64,000 nucleotides of DNA from Syncephalis fuscata (taxonomy: Eukaryota > Zoopagomycota > Zoopagomycetes > Zoopagales > Piptocephalidaceae). This document shows, one piece after another, positions 23,620-34,942 of the stretch (its first letter is position 1; the number at the start of each line of letters is the position of its first letter). A model generated the notes under the pieces. That model searched no databases. It was not told the DNA's origin and worked only from the letters and a program-made list of their open reading frames with translations. Location of the stretch: contig JAHLTZ010000025.1 of NCBI GenBank assembly GCA_025786725.1, forward strand, positions 186,001 to 250,000. Direction: 5' to 3'. The position numbers and the translations under genes are program-made.

Positions 23620-23775
23620 TTCCCCTACACGGAGCGCTCTAGTAAAGGCGAGAGTGCTGTTCGCTCTGTAGAGGAACCAAGGACAGCACCCGAAGGTGCG
23701 AATGACTAGCTTCAAGACGGCTGTGATTGCAAACCAATTTAAGTTGTCGGAAATGCTAGTGGGATAGGCAATACA
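23620..23775 (+). ncRNA. Candidate structured RNA (multiple hairpins), unassigned
   Basis: This GC-richer island in AT-rich DNA folds on inspection into consecutive helices. AGCGCTCT (23633) pairs with AGAGTGCT (23651). GTTC-CTCT (23659-23667) pairs with AGAG-GAAC (23670-23677). GCACC (23686) pairs with GGTGC (23695) around a CGAA loop. ACTAGC (23705) pairs with GCTAGT (23755). The strand is arbitrary. No family (tRNA, 5S, U snRNA, SRP, RNase P/MRP, group I intron) could be assigned with confidence. It is not coding. Confidence 0.35.
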
Positions 23776-24522
23776 GAAATTACTAATTTAAAACTGTCAA
23801 TCAGCAATTTACATTTCATACCCATTGACTATCCTTTTTCATCACATCACAAATGGCTACAATTGTTATTAATATTCGCTAATAAAAAGTTATTATTTTC
23901 TTTCTATACCCCTCGACTACCACTATATACTATGTGTAAAATTTAGAATTGGTGATTGATAGTTTTAAATTATCAATTTAACGTTTTATATCTAATGTAT
24001 ATACTAATATGCTAGTGTCGGAGTTTAGAGTTTGCCTGCTCAACATTTTTGCCACGTATTCACCAAACGAGCAAAGATTAGCCGTCAGGTCAGCTCTATT
24101 AACAATATGATGTTACAAAACCTTAATTAGATTACAACGAAGCTTAATCTGAACTTCGTTAAATCATGGAATTTAGTCAATACTGCCAATAACACTTGGA
24201 TCTATCATAGTATACTGATTATTATATGAATAGCTACACAAATAATTACATAAAAAATAGCTATACAAGTATTATCGACATAATTAGCAATAGCAAAATA
24301 TTAACACTAGTATTACCATTATTATTACTATCATTACTGCATTCAATAACTGATTAGCATATAAATGTATATTTCATAAATAAATAAACTTACATCCTAG
24401 AATTAATTGCTATTTGTTTTATTTGATTTTCAAACCCTTTATTGTAAATATCACTATTTATCCCGATATAACAGCATTGATGTTATTGTGTATAAAGAAT
24501 AGGTTCCTGGGCAGTATTTATA
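23776..24522. other. AT-rich spacer, nothing recognised
   Basis: AT-rich sequence between the structured island and the 3' end of the TatD gene. No gene or shared repeat noticed. Confidence 0.5.
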
Positions 24523-25434
24523 CTATGGCACATCACCAGTAATTGTTTTTAGCTTAGGAAATATACGGTATGCATTACGTGTTGTTGCTGTGGCAACATC
24601 AAGCGTTGAAACACCTTTCAGTTCGGCAATTCGTTTGCAGACCCACTCTATTTGAGATGGTGTACTTGGTTCACCGCGCACCATTCCCAAAGCTGGCGCA
24701 TCCGACTCTAAAACCAAGCGGTCTAGCGGCACCAGCTGCACCAACCGTTCCAGCTGAGAATCACGTGCCAGTGACGGAGCAACCGAAAAGTACGCGCCAA
24801 GACCGAGACCTTCTTTAATGTATTTTGGTCGACCATCAAATGCATGAAGTAATACATTTGATGTTGCTGAAGCCTCGCCGCTATAGCCAGCTTCACGAAG
24901 CACGTCCAATACGTGGCGACCAGCTTGTCGTGAGTGTAGATTGACCGGTAGTTCTAGACGACGGGCCAGTTGCAATTGGGCCAGTAACACTTCACGCTGC
25001 TCAATACGGGCTGCATCCACGCCATTTGGATGTGTGGCCAGAACATGGGGCGAAAAATCCAATCCAATTTCACCAATGCCAACCACTTTGGGACTACTTA
25101 GCGCATAGTGCTCAAAAGCATCTTGTGATGTAAACCAATCAGTAATACGTACCGTGGTAGCAGTAGCGGTAGCATTATTAGCATCATTGGTAGCAGTTGT
25201 ACACGGGTGTATTGCTGTTGTTGGTTGCATGGGATGTAGCCCAATACAAAGTGCAATGCGATTGTTAAGTGCAGCCGCTTCAGGCAATGAAAGCCATGCT
25301 TCTATAGCCTGTATATCGCTATAGCGTTCCGTAACAATAATGCAAATCGGCAAACCGTCTCCCTGTGCCACTAATTCGCTTGTCGAATAGTAAGGCGGAT
25401 AAAGATGCGCGTGACAATCAACTAGTAAAGCCAT
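24523..25434 (-). CDS. TatD-family metal-dependent hydrolase (DNase)
   Basis: A single exon encodes 303 residues of amidohydrolase-like TIM barrel. TatD landmarks in order: VDCHAHLYP at the N-terminus (metal-binding HxH), GLHPMQ, VGIGEIGLDF (metal-bridging Glu), REVLLAQLQLARRLELPVNLHSRQAG, VLLHAFDG, GAYFSVAPSL, DRLVLESDAP (metal-binding Asp) and TRNAYRIF at the end. TatD proteins are metal-dependent exo- or endonucleases, linked in eukaryotes to DNA fragmentation and repair. All metal ligands appear present. An insert rich in Ala/Thr (about residues 85-105) is longer than usual. The ATG at 25434 is the natural family start. It stands alone between long spacers. Confidence 0.93.
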   Translation of the reverse strand: MALLVDCHAHLYPPYYSTSELVAQGDGLPICIIVTERYSDIQAIEAWLSLPEAAALNNRIALCIGLHPMQPTTAIHPCTTATNDANNATATATTVRITDWFTSQDAFEHYALSSPKVVGIGEIGLDFSPHVLATHPNGVDAARIEQREVLLAQLQLARRLELPVNLHSRQAGRHVLDVLREAGYSGEASATSNVLLHAFDGRPKYIKEGLGLGAYFSVAPSLARDSQLERLVQLVPLDRLVLESDAPALGMVRGEPSTPSQIEWVCKRIAELKGVSTLDVATATTRNAYRIFPKLKTITGDVP

Positions 25435-27409
25435 TTATTTGCGTATAAAAAAAGTAAGAAGTCATAGATAGCAGTTTGCGAAACTGCAAAAGCAATTATT
25501 AACCAGCCAAACGCCGTACTGGTCATAACTACAATTATAGTAGCGGCAATAGAGCCATTACCACAGGCCACAACTGGCCTCCTATTCTTATCGCGCCATC
25601 CAGTTTAAGGGATACGCGGGCAAGTAGTTTGCAACACTGTGTGATTATCAATGGTTTGATGCCACCACCCACCGAGCAATCAGCGGGCTATTGGTATGCA
25701 TGTTCGGCAATAAGGCTATCCATAGGTTGTACAACAGCTGACATTAATTATGCCAGCTGTCGCAGCGACTTGATAGCCACCTCTAGGGCGTTATCGCTCA
25801 GCGATGAAGGTGTGGCAATGGTGGTAGTGGTGTGATACCCGTTTCCTTGGTTGGCCCGTTTCCTTCGTAACCTTGTCATTCATTTGCCCATTGACTTTTG
25901 GTGGCATGCCAATGAAGGCGTACAGGCCAAGTAGTCCCTAAGCATGCTTGACAAAGCATCATGAACAAGCCTTACTCATCAGTTATCTGTTAAATGCAGC
26001 GGCCCACATGCCACGTCTGCTGTTCGGACTCCCACACACGCCACAATTGTCCTGCAGCTGTGTCATCTGCCGTCACCTTTGGCATTTCTCGATTGCCTTT
26101 TACTTTTCTCTACTTGGTGGCAAGACGTCGACGTGTACATACACGTGGTGGGATATCTTCCATCATTTACTATTTAAATTAGCCTGGCCTTTAGCAGGTG
26201 GTGTCCTATTTCCATCTTCTTGCCTATTTAATAATATTATTGTCTTCTGCCACCCACCCATCTACCCACATTCACACAAAGCTTATCGCCGTGCTATTTT
26301 GTCTATATCTTTGCTTGCACACATTGTTTTATTTCGCTCGTCTTGACAATCCGCTTCGTTTAACCGTTATTAGTTTGTAAATTGTTTATACTACATTATA
26401 GCTTGAAACCGATAATCGCCATAGCATCATGACTTCTTTGTTATCAGGCAAGTAATTTTTATTTATTCTAAACTCAGTTTGCGTATCACTTCACGTGGCG
26501 AGCAAATAATAGCTTCTTTAGCAATATTGCGAAAGCGGAGTTCCCAGTCTAGTAGGCGCATGTGGTTGTTTGTTAAAATAGAATCTACATTTGTAGAATA
26601 CTTGTATTAGTTGTATTGATGCGTATCATTAGCGTTGCATTTTACGGGCGTAAATATACAACATTCATTATGACACATGTCATGTGGGAATGAATAGCAT
26701 TATGCAATAACGTTTGGCGATTTGTTTTATTGTTTCATTTCACATCAAGTGGTTTCGACAACTCGTTGAAACACTTATTTGCTACGCCCATTCTGTAACA
26801 ACAACAACTATAGCTTTGTTTATTGAGTCCACATGAACATACTATGCCCATGCCGGCCTTGATGTTAGCCTATCGCTCTTATTGTTCAGACTATTGTGTT
26901 TTAAAATAATCCTTGAATGTTGTACTTGTAAAAGTCGTACGATTGTACCGATCCAAGGATTGCTGTTGTCATCGATGATGCATGACTTTTCTAGTTTCAG
27001 CTCCATTGCTTAACAACAACAATTGCCATCGTCGTGGCCATAAAAACATCATTTCTTGTTGAACCAATGATCGTTTTATTCGTTTTTTTTCATTTCCAAG
27101 TTGGACTCTTGTTTTCACGTGCCGTTCATTGTGGAGAAGGAGAAAAAGGTCTGTCAGCTGCTGTTTCCGTCTTTTCGCCTCGGCCTGTCAGCGCTGCCCC
27201 TTCATCCTATTTTTTTAAACCATAGCACGCGTGCCTCCCCTTTTTGCCTAGTTTTACCATTTACTATTATTCTTTCTTTAACTCACTTACACACCTACCC
27301 ATCCACACCATACACTTGCCATTGGTATCTTTTTACTTTCGCTTCTTTGTGCTGTTGCTGTTACTATATTACGGTAACCAAAACGACAACAACAACAACA
27401 CTGCACTAC

Positions 27410-27441
<32 letters not shown>

Positions 27442-27721
27442 ACAAACGGATACTGTTTGTCGACATTTCCCGTAGTTATAGTTGTAGTAGTAGAAGCCAC
27501 GATTATTTCTGTTATTCGTTTATTCCTTTGTTGTCAGTTTAGCTAAGACGACAACGACAACAAGACGCTGTCATTCTTTGCAAGCTTTGTTCTAACTGCG
27601 TAGTTTATTGTCTTGATCTACCGTGTATTCGTTTTCTTTATTCTCATTACATCATCTTATCAATCGTTGATTCGGCGAAACAGCAGGTGGCCAATTATTA
27701 ACAAAACCGCTTCATATAGGC
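25435..27721. other. Long upstream region between TatD and the hydrolase gene; CA microsatellite
   Basis: About 2.3 kb without a credible gene. GC is higher than in the AT-rich spacers, with pyrimidine-rich, CCACCCA-type words on the plus strand. A CA run lies at 27412-27440 and an (ACA)n-type run at about 27383. Frames of 60-130 residues are compositionally driven by the pyrimidine-rich DNA. This is probably a promoter and leader for the divergent genes on either side. Confidence 0.5.
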
Positions 27722-29383
27722 ATGGAGATTCCTCAATTACTGGCCGACGTTGTCTACTTTACCGGATTTATCTTCCATGCTAGTAAGTAATCTATCTAAA
27801 GGCTGATTTAAGAGTGGCCTATGAATTGGCTGGTTATGCGTGAATAGTTGTCTCAAAGACTCCTTTTACAAAGGATGGCTGGCCGACTGACATCCAAGAC
27901 TATATGTGGGTGCGTGTGGGCGTGTGTTCGCCTAACTGGCTGGCTGGTGGGCTGTAGATCAGTTTCTAGTCGGTAACACCTGCATATAGCTTGGATGGCT
28001 TTACCAATAAGGCTGACTGCGCATATCTGCGTCGGGCGAACAGGTGTGATACTTGTTCATCTGCACGTGCAGCAGCTACATCAAATGCCTATAACACCTT
28101 GACTTCAATGGTGGTCAATGTCGTACAAATAGAATATTGACGCTGACGCCTTTGTAGCGCTTTTACTGCTGGGCGTACCTGTAATACATGCAACATTTGG
28201 ACCGCCTGTAAATGGCTGGTCTCTTGCGCAGCATCTAATGGTGCGATGGACTCGTGCCGTCAATACTTCGCTTAAAATCCATCAGTTACGCTTAATGTCG
28301 CGTCTAGGTGGATGGCTACAATCCCGCGGACTATTAGTGACACACGACTCGGTTTTGCCGGCCTTTTGGCTCGGTGATACGCCCTGGTCTGTACGCACTC
28401 GGCTGGCCCGAGGTGAAGTAGATCTTTTAATTGTGTACATTCATGGTAAGTTCAAAAGTGTAAGATCGGCTTGACAGGCTATTAATTCTGTGTTATCAGG
28501 CGGTGGCTTCTGTTGTGGCAGTCCTTTGTTGCAGATACAGTCGGTCAATGCGTGGCGCCAAAAGCTTGAACAGCAAGGTCTTCGTGTGGCAGTTGCCTTG
28601 TTGGAATATGAACTTGCGCCCGAAGCTGTGTATCCACAACCTACCAATCATCTTTGCCAGACTATTCGCGATCTACGTGCTATACCTGGCGTTGATGGCG
28701 TATCAATGGTGCTGACTGGTGATTCAGCCGGTGGACACTTGGCCATTTCCACTGTACAACATCTTGAGCCAGCTGAACAACCTAATGCCTTAGTACTTAT
28801 CTCTCCTTGGGTACGCCTTTATCCTACCTCGGATGCCATTTGTCGCAATATCAGTACTGATGTATTGACACCACAAAATCTATTAACATGGGCCAATGCT
28901 TACTTGGGCATTTCTAATAATGGTCTATCTTTACCTGCTAAATCATACTACGCTACATCCGATACCGTTGAAGTTGTTAAACCGACCGCCACATCGCCTT
29001 CAATCAACTCTGCCAATGCTAATGAACGTACCGCGCTATTGGCATCATCAAACTGTATGGAACCAACCGGTGTATCCGATATCAGTACAACATCGGCCAT
29101 GGCAGCAGTCTCGACCAACATGACGGCACAACGTGCACTTGTTCCAACCCATATCCCACCTTGTCTTATAGTTGTGGGCAGTCGCGAGTTATTTGTCGAG
29201 GATGTTGTGGCATATGCTTGCATGCTTGAAGAGGCCGGCACCGATGTATCCATTCTAGTTGAGCCAGGTGCAGTGCACAACTATGCTATGTTGCCTGCTT
29301 TGGCCGGCTCGGACGCTTATCATCGCGCCGTTGATAATATCACCAGCTACATTGGCAAGGTTGCCACTGTCGAGTGCAATTAA
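27722..29383 (+). CDS. HSL-type alpha/beta hydrolase (alpha/beta hydrolase fold-3), three exons
   Basis: Exon 1 encodes MEIPQLLADVVYFTGFIFHA. A 377-nt intron leads to exon 2 (from about 28160), which encodes LLLLGVPVIHATFGPP and a cationic region ending LLIVYIH. Exon 3 opens with GGGFCCGSP, completing the HGGGF oxyanion motif (about residue 116) of the hormone-sensitive-lipase family. The nucleophile motif GDSAGGHLA is at about residue 190. The catalytic His sits in EPGAVHNY near the C-terminus, and the acid is probably in LFVEDVVAYA. Length is about 410 residues. The hydrophobic N-terminus could anchor it to membranes. Members hydrolyse esters of sterols, lipids or xenobiotics; the substrate is unknown. 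A Ser/Thr/Ala-rich insert lies between the nucleophile and the acid. Confidence 0.88.
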
Positions 29384-30461
29384 TACCATTTTGCCCAGTA
29401 TTTTATTAGTTTTATTTGCTTCTTATTAGCCGGTAGTAATGCTGGCTAACTTGAATTTTACGCTCAATTACTTTCTACGATGCTCTCTCAATTCTCCCCA
29501 ATTTTTTCCTTTTATTTCAGCGATTGCTTTAAACAAACAGCTGCAAGCGATAAGCATTTCTTAGTCAAATGCTTTATTCATAACATTAGCATGTTTTTAT
29601 TCTTATATTCTTACAGTACCATTTTTTGTTCCATTGCGTTTTTCCAGTCTTTCATTTTATTTGTTTTTGCGCCGCGGATATTTACATAGAATGCCTATAC
29701 ACACATAGTATATCGTTATTGGGCGCTTTCTTTTGGTCTGGATGTTATAACGTTGCCATCATCAACAGTCAATGTAACACCTTCAATAATGTACTACCAA
29801 TTATACAAATACTATAAATTGCGATTCAATATTTATTTATGTTAAAATTGTATCTTTATTATAATTTGTAGTGTCAGATAATATAGTTTAGACGATTAAG
29901 CTACACACTATCCTATGCTAGCCTTTAATGTTTACTAACATTTAAGCTGCACTTAGAATACCATGCATTAATTGGTTGGTACTGTTTTAATAATAGACAT
30001 AATTTTTATTAACCAATAATTATTACAATTCAACTACAATAAACTAAATAGCTAGTGTGATATTAAATAAAACTAAAATCAGACTAGAAACTAATACACT
30101 TTATTAGTGTTAAATAAAGCTATCATTTTAAACATAGCTAATAATAAGGCAATATAAAGCCAGCTAACACAGTTTTCTATATGGCAGTCTATCTATCCAG
30201 CAAAGCAGATAAACCAATTTAAAATAGCAAATTTAACTAAAATGCATGATTTAAATATCAATTTTATTAAATCTTTGGTTGCTGATTCTGTTCAATATAT
30301 TAAATAGCTTATTGGTACTTTTTGCTTACCAGTTGGAATAATAAACAATCTAATAAACATTCGACTTGTTAATGGCTATTGATTACTTTTTGCGTTGCTA
30401 TTTCACTATCACTTTGGTGCACTATGTTGTTTAAATAGCTTTATGAAGCATTTATGCTAAC

Positions 30462-30500
30462 TACATATACAAATACATATACAAATACATATACAAATAT
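30462..30500. repeat. 12-bp tandem repeat, unit TACATATACAAA, about three copies
   Basis: Three consecutive near-perfect copies are seen directly, in an AT-rich spacer. No function is suggested. Confidence 0.85.
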
Positions 30501-31733
30501 ACTATAAAGACTACATCTAGATGCATATCGTGGTTATTAACTATATCATAGTATGCTTATCATTGTTACAACTATTTATTTTTAAAACCACGCCAATGCA
30601 ATCATAATGGCAAAAACTAGGCAAAAGGACCAATGCTACAAGGCAAAAACGAATGTTTATTGCGTAGCAGTCTCAGTCGCACGTCAGTAACAACTTGGCA
30701 TTAGTTAGTGCCACTTTCAAGCAACTAGCAATAAAGGCGTATACAGCTATTTGCATGCTATCATTTATGCTTACAGATATTATATCAATTTAATTAAATA
30801 CAGCAATTTATTTAAAATTTTAAAGCATTGACGCGTGTTTAAAATATAAACTGGTAGTATATATAGCCAGAAAGTATGTAACTAACAATCACTCATAAAT
30901 GCTGACACCAATTACAGTACCAGTTCAGGAAAAATACGCTATAATCAAGCTGTCGATGCAACATCGTTAAGCCACGCTTGGCTACTCGTCAAAAGCAATA
31001 TTGATAAATAAGATTATTCGGCTGGCGGAAGAGAGCAAAAAGAAGACAATCAATGAAAAGTTGACGGTACATATAGCCAACACAGTTATTGTGCTGATCA
31101 GAGCACCAAACAGCAGTAGTAATAATAGCATATTACACTGCTTTACTTGCGCTGGATACTTATTTAGTGTTTACACTAGCAGTGCTTTCTACATTGCTGT
31201 TGTCGTGCGTGTACAGCAGACGTACACGACGATTGCAGTGGCTATATACTGCCAAATCACTGTATAATTTGCTTTGCCATAGATCATCGCTGCAGATCGC
31301 ACTGGCAACAGTTTGTACAGTATTGACAATAGTAATCGCACTACACTATCAAGATTGCATACATTGCTGCCAGATAACCTGCAGTTGTGATCAATAGTAA
31401 CACAAAGCATACAACGAGATTTTCACAGCATATGCTCAAATATCATAAAAACAAGCCAGGAATGCACTTAACGTGCCAATAAAGCTGCCAAAAGCAATGA
31501 TCGGAGTAATGATTTGCAAAAAAGGTCAGTACAAAAGAGCAATGCAAGTACATAGTGTAGAAGGCGTTTGTACCTAACTATTAGCCAGTTAACTACCGAC
31601 ACTATCTATATAACATATATGGAGTGTAAAAGTATATGGTATGGATATATGCTATCAAGTGTGAAGAAAGAGAAAGGAAATGTAGTGACGTGGATTGTAT
31701 GCTGTGTTGTTAATATGGCGGATTAATACTAAT

Positions 31734-31889
31734 GTCAATTGACACCAAACTACTCATTATTATAGAACAAGTTTGTCAGTAAATAGCGAGTATATTAAAA
31801 TTATTAAATTAATGCAATAAAAGTCAATTGACACCAAAAACTACTCATTACCATAGAACATGTTTGTCAGTATTGACCAATATATTAAA
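31734..31889. repeat. Direct repeat of about 65 bp, period 89 bp
   Basis: Two units start with GTCAATTGACACCAAA at 31734 and 31823 and continue through TACTCATTA, ATAGAACA, GTTTGTCAGT and TATATTAAA. The word TTGACACCAAA is preceded by the palindrome TCAATTGA. It lies just beyond the REEP gene's stop codon. Confidence 0.85.
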
Positions 31890-31977
31890 GTTTGTCTCTA
31901 TGTTTATCACATATTTTATTTTTATAGTTAATGTATACGTAAGTGTTATAATATTAACAAAATCTATATTATACAAC

Positions 31978-33170
31978 TTATATTTCGCCTCGATTAATAA
32001 TGCTGAATGACGCGTCATCATCAGTCATATCTCCTGATGTAGTTTGGCGGCTTTTACGTCCCAGCTCTGCTTCTTCTGCCTCCAGCTGTTGAAGCATTTG
32101 TGCTAAACGAGCTTTTCTTGATCGTAGCGCCTGTTGATCGGCAGATACATTACGTGTACTAGTGGCTGCAGCCACTGCGGTTGGTCTGTAGCCGTGGTGC
32201 TTGTTGAAGCGTCGCCCATGCTGGCAAACGCAGCAGCTCCCATGCCCACGGCTCTTACCGCGTCCGCTGTCCATCCGCCCAATGGTAGACCAGACAAAAG
32301 TCCGGCCAGACCTCCATTGTTTCTTGGCAGCACTTCATTTGCGGCGGCAGTTTGCGTCGTATTGGTGACAGGCGACGACTAATCAATAACAATCTTTAGT
32401 CAATAGTTATTTATAATGAATAAACAATGATAATCACCTCAGATGTGCTGCCTAGTAGCAACCGTTGTAGCATTCGGAATCCATAACGGATCCATGAGAA
32501 AAATGCAATACGTGCTTGTCGAGTTGCTTCTACAATGGCTGCATCGATATTTGATTCGTTTGCAACTAAGCACGGCTCAAGCAAATGACGATAAATAACC
32601 ATTGCTCCATTAGTTTGCGGCAGTACCATCCAGAATGTGAATATGACTTTCATCAAGTAGTAAAATGGCACCCTTTTGTAATAAAATGGTTATAATTTAG
32701 TTCTACATGCTATAATAATAATAATAATAATAATAACTTACCAGAAAAAGAATTCGTCTAATATCCATTCTGCGTAGTGCCAGACGGCGAGGACACACCA
32801 GTAAGTTAGCCAGCGGGATTGTTCGAGTCGAAGCAATTCAAGTGGATCCAGTGGCTTCTCCTCCGCTTCGGCCGCCATGGACGCATCTTCTTGCGCTGTG
32901 GCTGCGGTAGTATTCGGTGAAGTAGCCATACGCATTGCAACACCGCCCGCCCAACTTAACCAGGTTGTATTGGGCGTGCCTGCTTCGCGTTCAAGTTCAA
33001 CTGCATCTGCAGCACTAAGACATTTGTAGCTTGCATATGCTGGATATAGAAAGCCTGCCGTATAGCTAATATTGATGAGTAAGTGAATAGACACGCTGTA
33101 ATTTGGCTACAGCATCAGGTAAAGCTATTACTTACCAAATAAGATATGAACACAATGAAAATAGACCCAT
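31978..33170 (-). CDS. REEP1-4-like (TB2/DP1/HVA22 family) membrane-shaping protein
   Basis: REEP/Yop1 proteins curve tubular ER membranes and link ER to microtubules. Exon 1 starts MGLFSLCSYLIC. The next exon continues VSIHLLINISYTAGFLYPAYASYKCL, the REEP hairpin with the family LYPAYxSYK motif. A long loop follows (about 60 residues, Ala/Thr/Glu-rich with W-L-S-W-A-G-G), then RWLTYWCVLAVWHYAEWILDEF, then VPFYYLMKVIFTFWMVLP with NGAMVIYRHLLEP, the second hairpin. The C-terminal tail has an amphipathic helix-like segment and then a coiled-coil stretch (RKARLAQMLQQLEAEEAEL) in a different frame. Joining them needs either a one-base correction or an unusually short 29-nt intron near 32120-32160. 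The usual REEP loop is much shorter. The start is set by the family motif. Confidence 0.82.
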
Positions 33171-33486
33171 TGTTGATCGATAACTAGTAATAAGCTATTG
33201 TAGCTGGCTGCTGCAAGTGAATAAGACTGAGATAATAAAGGCAAATGAGTAACTGAGAAAATGATAATGTTTTATTTAATGTGGATAACAACTGTTGTAT
33301 TTGTAGTGAAAAATCAATAGAAAGATAAGGATGGATACGATGGCTTCTGGTGGTGCTAGTTGAATGACTGTGCTGTATATTTGATTGACCAGTGATAGTT
33401 GGCATGGTGGATGTTTTGTTGATGGTATTATTTAAAGGAGTTTTAAAAATACACCGTTTTTATTTTAAATTTTAAAAAATTGTTTA
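33171..33486. other. Upstream region of the REEP gene
   Basis: AT-rich. A frame of 73 codons exists on the minus strand but does not connect in frame to the REEP motif, and the MGLF start is preferred. An AAAAATACACCGTTTTTA word at about 33444 is shared with the flank of repeat copy 1. Confidence 0.5.
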
Positions 33487-34203
33487 GTTGCATTTGCCAC
33501 AGCCATATCTTTAAAAGTCTTTTAACAAATAAAATACGATTGGCATATTGTTAATATAGCTACAATTGATTGAATTACGTAAATAAGCAAAGTTTTAAAT
33601 TAAAATTCATTGCATTTATTGTAATTAGCTTTTTTCCCGTCAGGCAATTTTTCCCATCAGGGATTTTTAGCTTTGCAACTTTTATTATTCAATAATATCA
33701 TAAATACACAATATTATTATTCAAATAATAATAAAAAGGCCTTTTATAATCCAATTATTTAGTTTATTATCAGAATTTATACATTTACGACTTCTATTAT
33801 AAATATACTAATTTGAGCTATTGTTATAAGTTAAAAGCATTTAATAATATAACTTTATTAAAGTGATATTAAAACATTTGATTAAGCTGCTACTTCTATT
33901 TTTTCCCTCGTTTAGTTGCTTGGTCAATATTACATCATTTTATTACTGTTTTTGTAACAATGTCATTATTTTTTTATCGAATCAAAAGCAGACCAAGTTT
34001 TGTAATAAAAAGTATTAGCATCTATTAAGCTATTACAATTGTTAGTGTATATTAAATAATCAAATATGTAACTAATAATTTTATTTGTACATTTTTGGTT
34101 TTACAGATAAAAATGTAGCAACATAATTTGTAATAAATTTATTGATAAATTTAATAGGTCATTACCAGAATCATATGGACAATCATTAAAATGCTTAATA
34201 CTG

Positions 34204-34329
34204 TCATCTTGTTGAATCACTATTTTTACTCTTGAGATTGCAACCATTAACAAGCTTAAAATTGTCAACAGCGGCCCTCAATTCTTCAATACTGCTAAAT
34301 ATAGCTTCTTTAAATAGTTTGGTAGACAT
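34204..34329 (-). pseudogene. Copy 2 of the short minus-strand frame in the repeat
   Basis: Same 41-codon frame as at 17799-17924 (MSTKLFKEAIFSSIEEL...). No family was recognised. Conservation here only reflects the recent duplication of the whole repeat. Confidence 0.3.
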
Positions 34330-34460
34330 TTGGTAGATTTTTCAAAACAATGTATTTCAATAAACAAAATTTAAAAATTAAAAACAAGAAATTTATTATG
34401 ATAAAATTTCAAAACAGTGTATTTTCTAATTTCCCCATAAATCAGTTATTACTTAGCACT

Positions 34461-34942
34461 ATGATGCTTCTAGCGCCGTTCACTATGTCTTCTGCTTCCG
34501 AAAGAAAATAAATGAACTTCTTTGCCGCTTATAAATTCTTCTACACCTTACAGAAACCAATCGTTGCCTTTAATGATGATAATTTTGGTGTGTCTATGAA
34601 AGAAAAACTATCTGCCCTACACGAAGAATCACCGAAGCTATCAAGTAAATGGCCAATAGCTCTGGTGGTTCTATTGAGTTTATTTATGTTCATAAATACT
34701 TAACACGCCAAGTTTGTAATAAGTGTGAATTTAGAACATCGGAAAATATGACAGCTATTGAATCAAAGCGTAAAATACACGCCGTATTCCGATGCCAATC
34801 TTGTTATATAGTGTGGAATCATGATGTAATAGCGTCAGAATATACACACAATATTTTTACATACAAGGCAAGAAATAACGATAAAGATCTGATGGAATTC
34901 AGATGTGAAGACAGCCAATTACTACTTTCTTTTCAATAATGC
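34461..34942 (+). pseudogene. Fanzor-like RNA-guided nuclease, C-terminal remnant, copy 2
   Basis: Segments: KPIVAFNDDNFGVSMKEKL, a one-base deletion (CCC at 34615-34617 against CCCC in copy 1), then a TAA in the ancestral frame and SGGSIEFIYVHKYL, RQVCNKCEFRTSENM, VFRCQSCYIVWNHD, ending in a polar tail. The two CxxC pairs form the zinc ribbon of TnpB/Fanzor, and WNHD corresponds to the WNRD block holding the RuvC-III catalytic Asp. The block that normally reads ASRNI or ASKNI is disrupted (ASEYTHNI). Upstream RuvC-I and RuvC-II regions are absent or unrecognisable. Functional Fanzors are guide-RNA-directed nucleases carried by eukaryotic transposons. This one is dead. The assignment rests on remembered motifs and was not searched. 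Confidence 0.7.

Larger units (their letters stand above)
29384..31977. other. AT-rich spacer with two short tandem repeats
   Basis: No gene was recognised between the convergent hydrolase and REEP genes. It contains the 12-bp and 89-bp-period repeats listed separately. Short frames have no domain and biased composition. Confidence 0.55.
33487..34942 (+). mobile_element. Dispersed repeat, copy 2: decayed Fanzor transposon, longer at its 3' end
   Basis: Positions 33487-34765 match copy 1 (17081-18361) at about 99% by eye, and copy 2 continues about 175 bp further to the end of the Fanzor frame. It sits between the REEP promoter and a gene-free spacer. Both copies carry the same in-frame stop at the AAGTAAATGG junction, so the element was already defective when it was duplicated. 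Confidence 0.75.

Noticed and set aside
23620-23775. Assignment of the structured island to RNase P/MRP, SRP RNA, a group I intron or a tRNA
   Set aside because: Fragments such as GAGGAA and ACAGAAA are present, but spacing and partner motifs do not fit any of these families.
27244-27546. 100-codon frame with a poly-Thr/His run
   Set aside because: It is produced by the CA microsatellite and pyrimidine-rich DNA.
30462-30500. CRISPR-like array
   Set aside because: Units are 12 bp with no spacers; it is a simple tandem repeat in a eukaryotic genome.
17081-34942. Terminal inverted repeats for the Fanzor element
   Set aside because: No convincing inverted match between the repeat ends was found by eye. 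The shared AAAAATACACCGTTTTTA word is upstream only.
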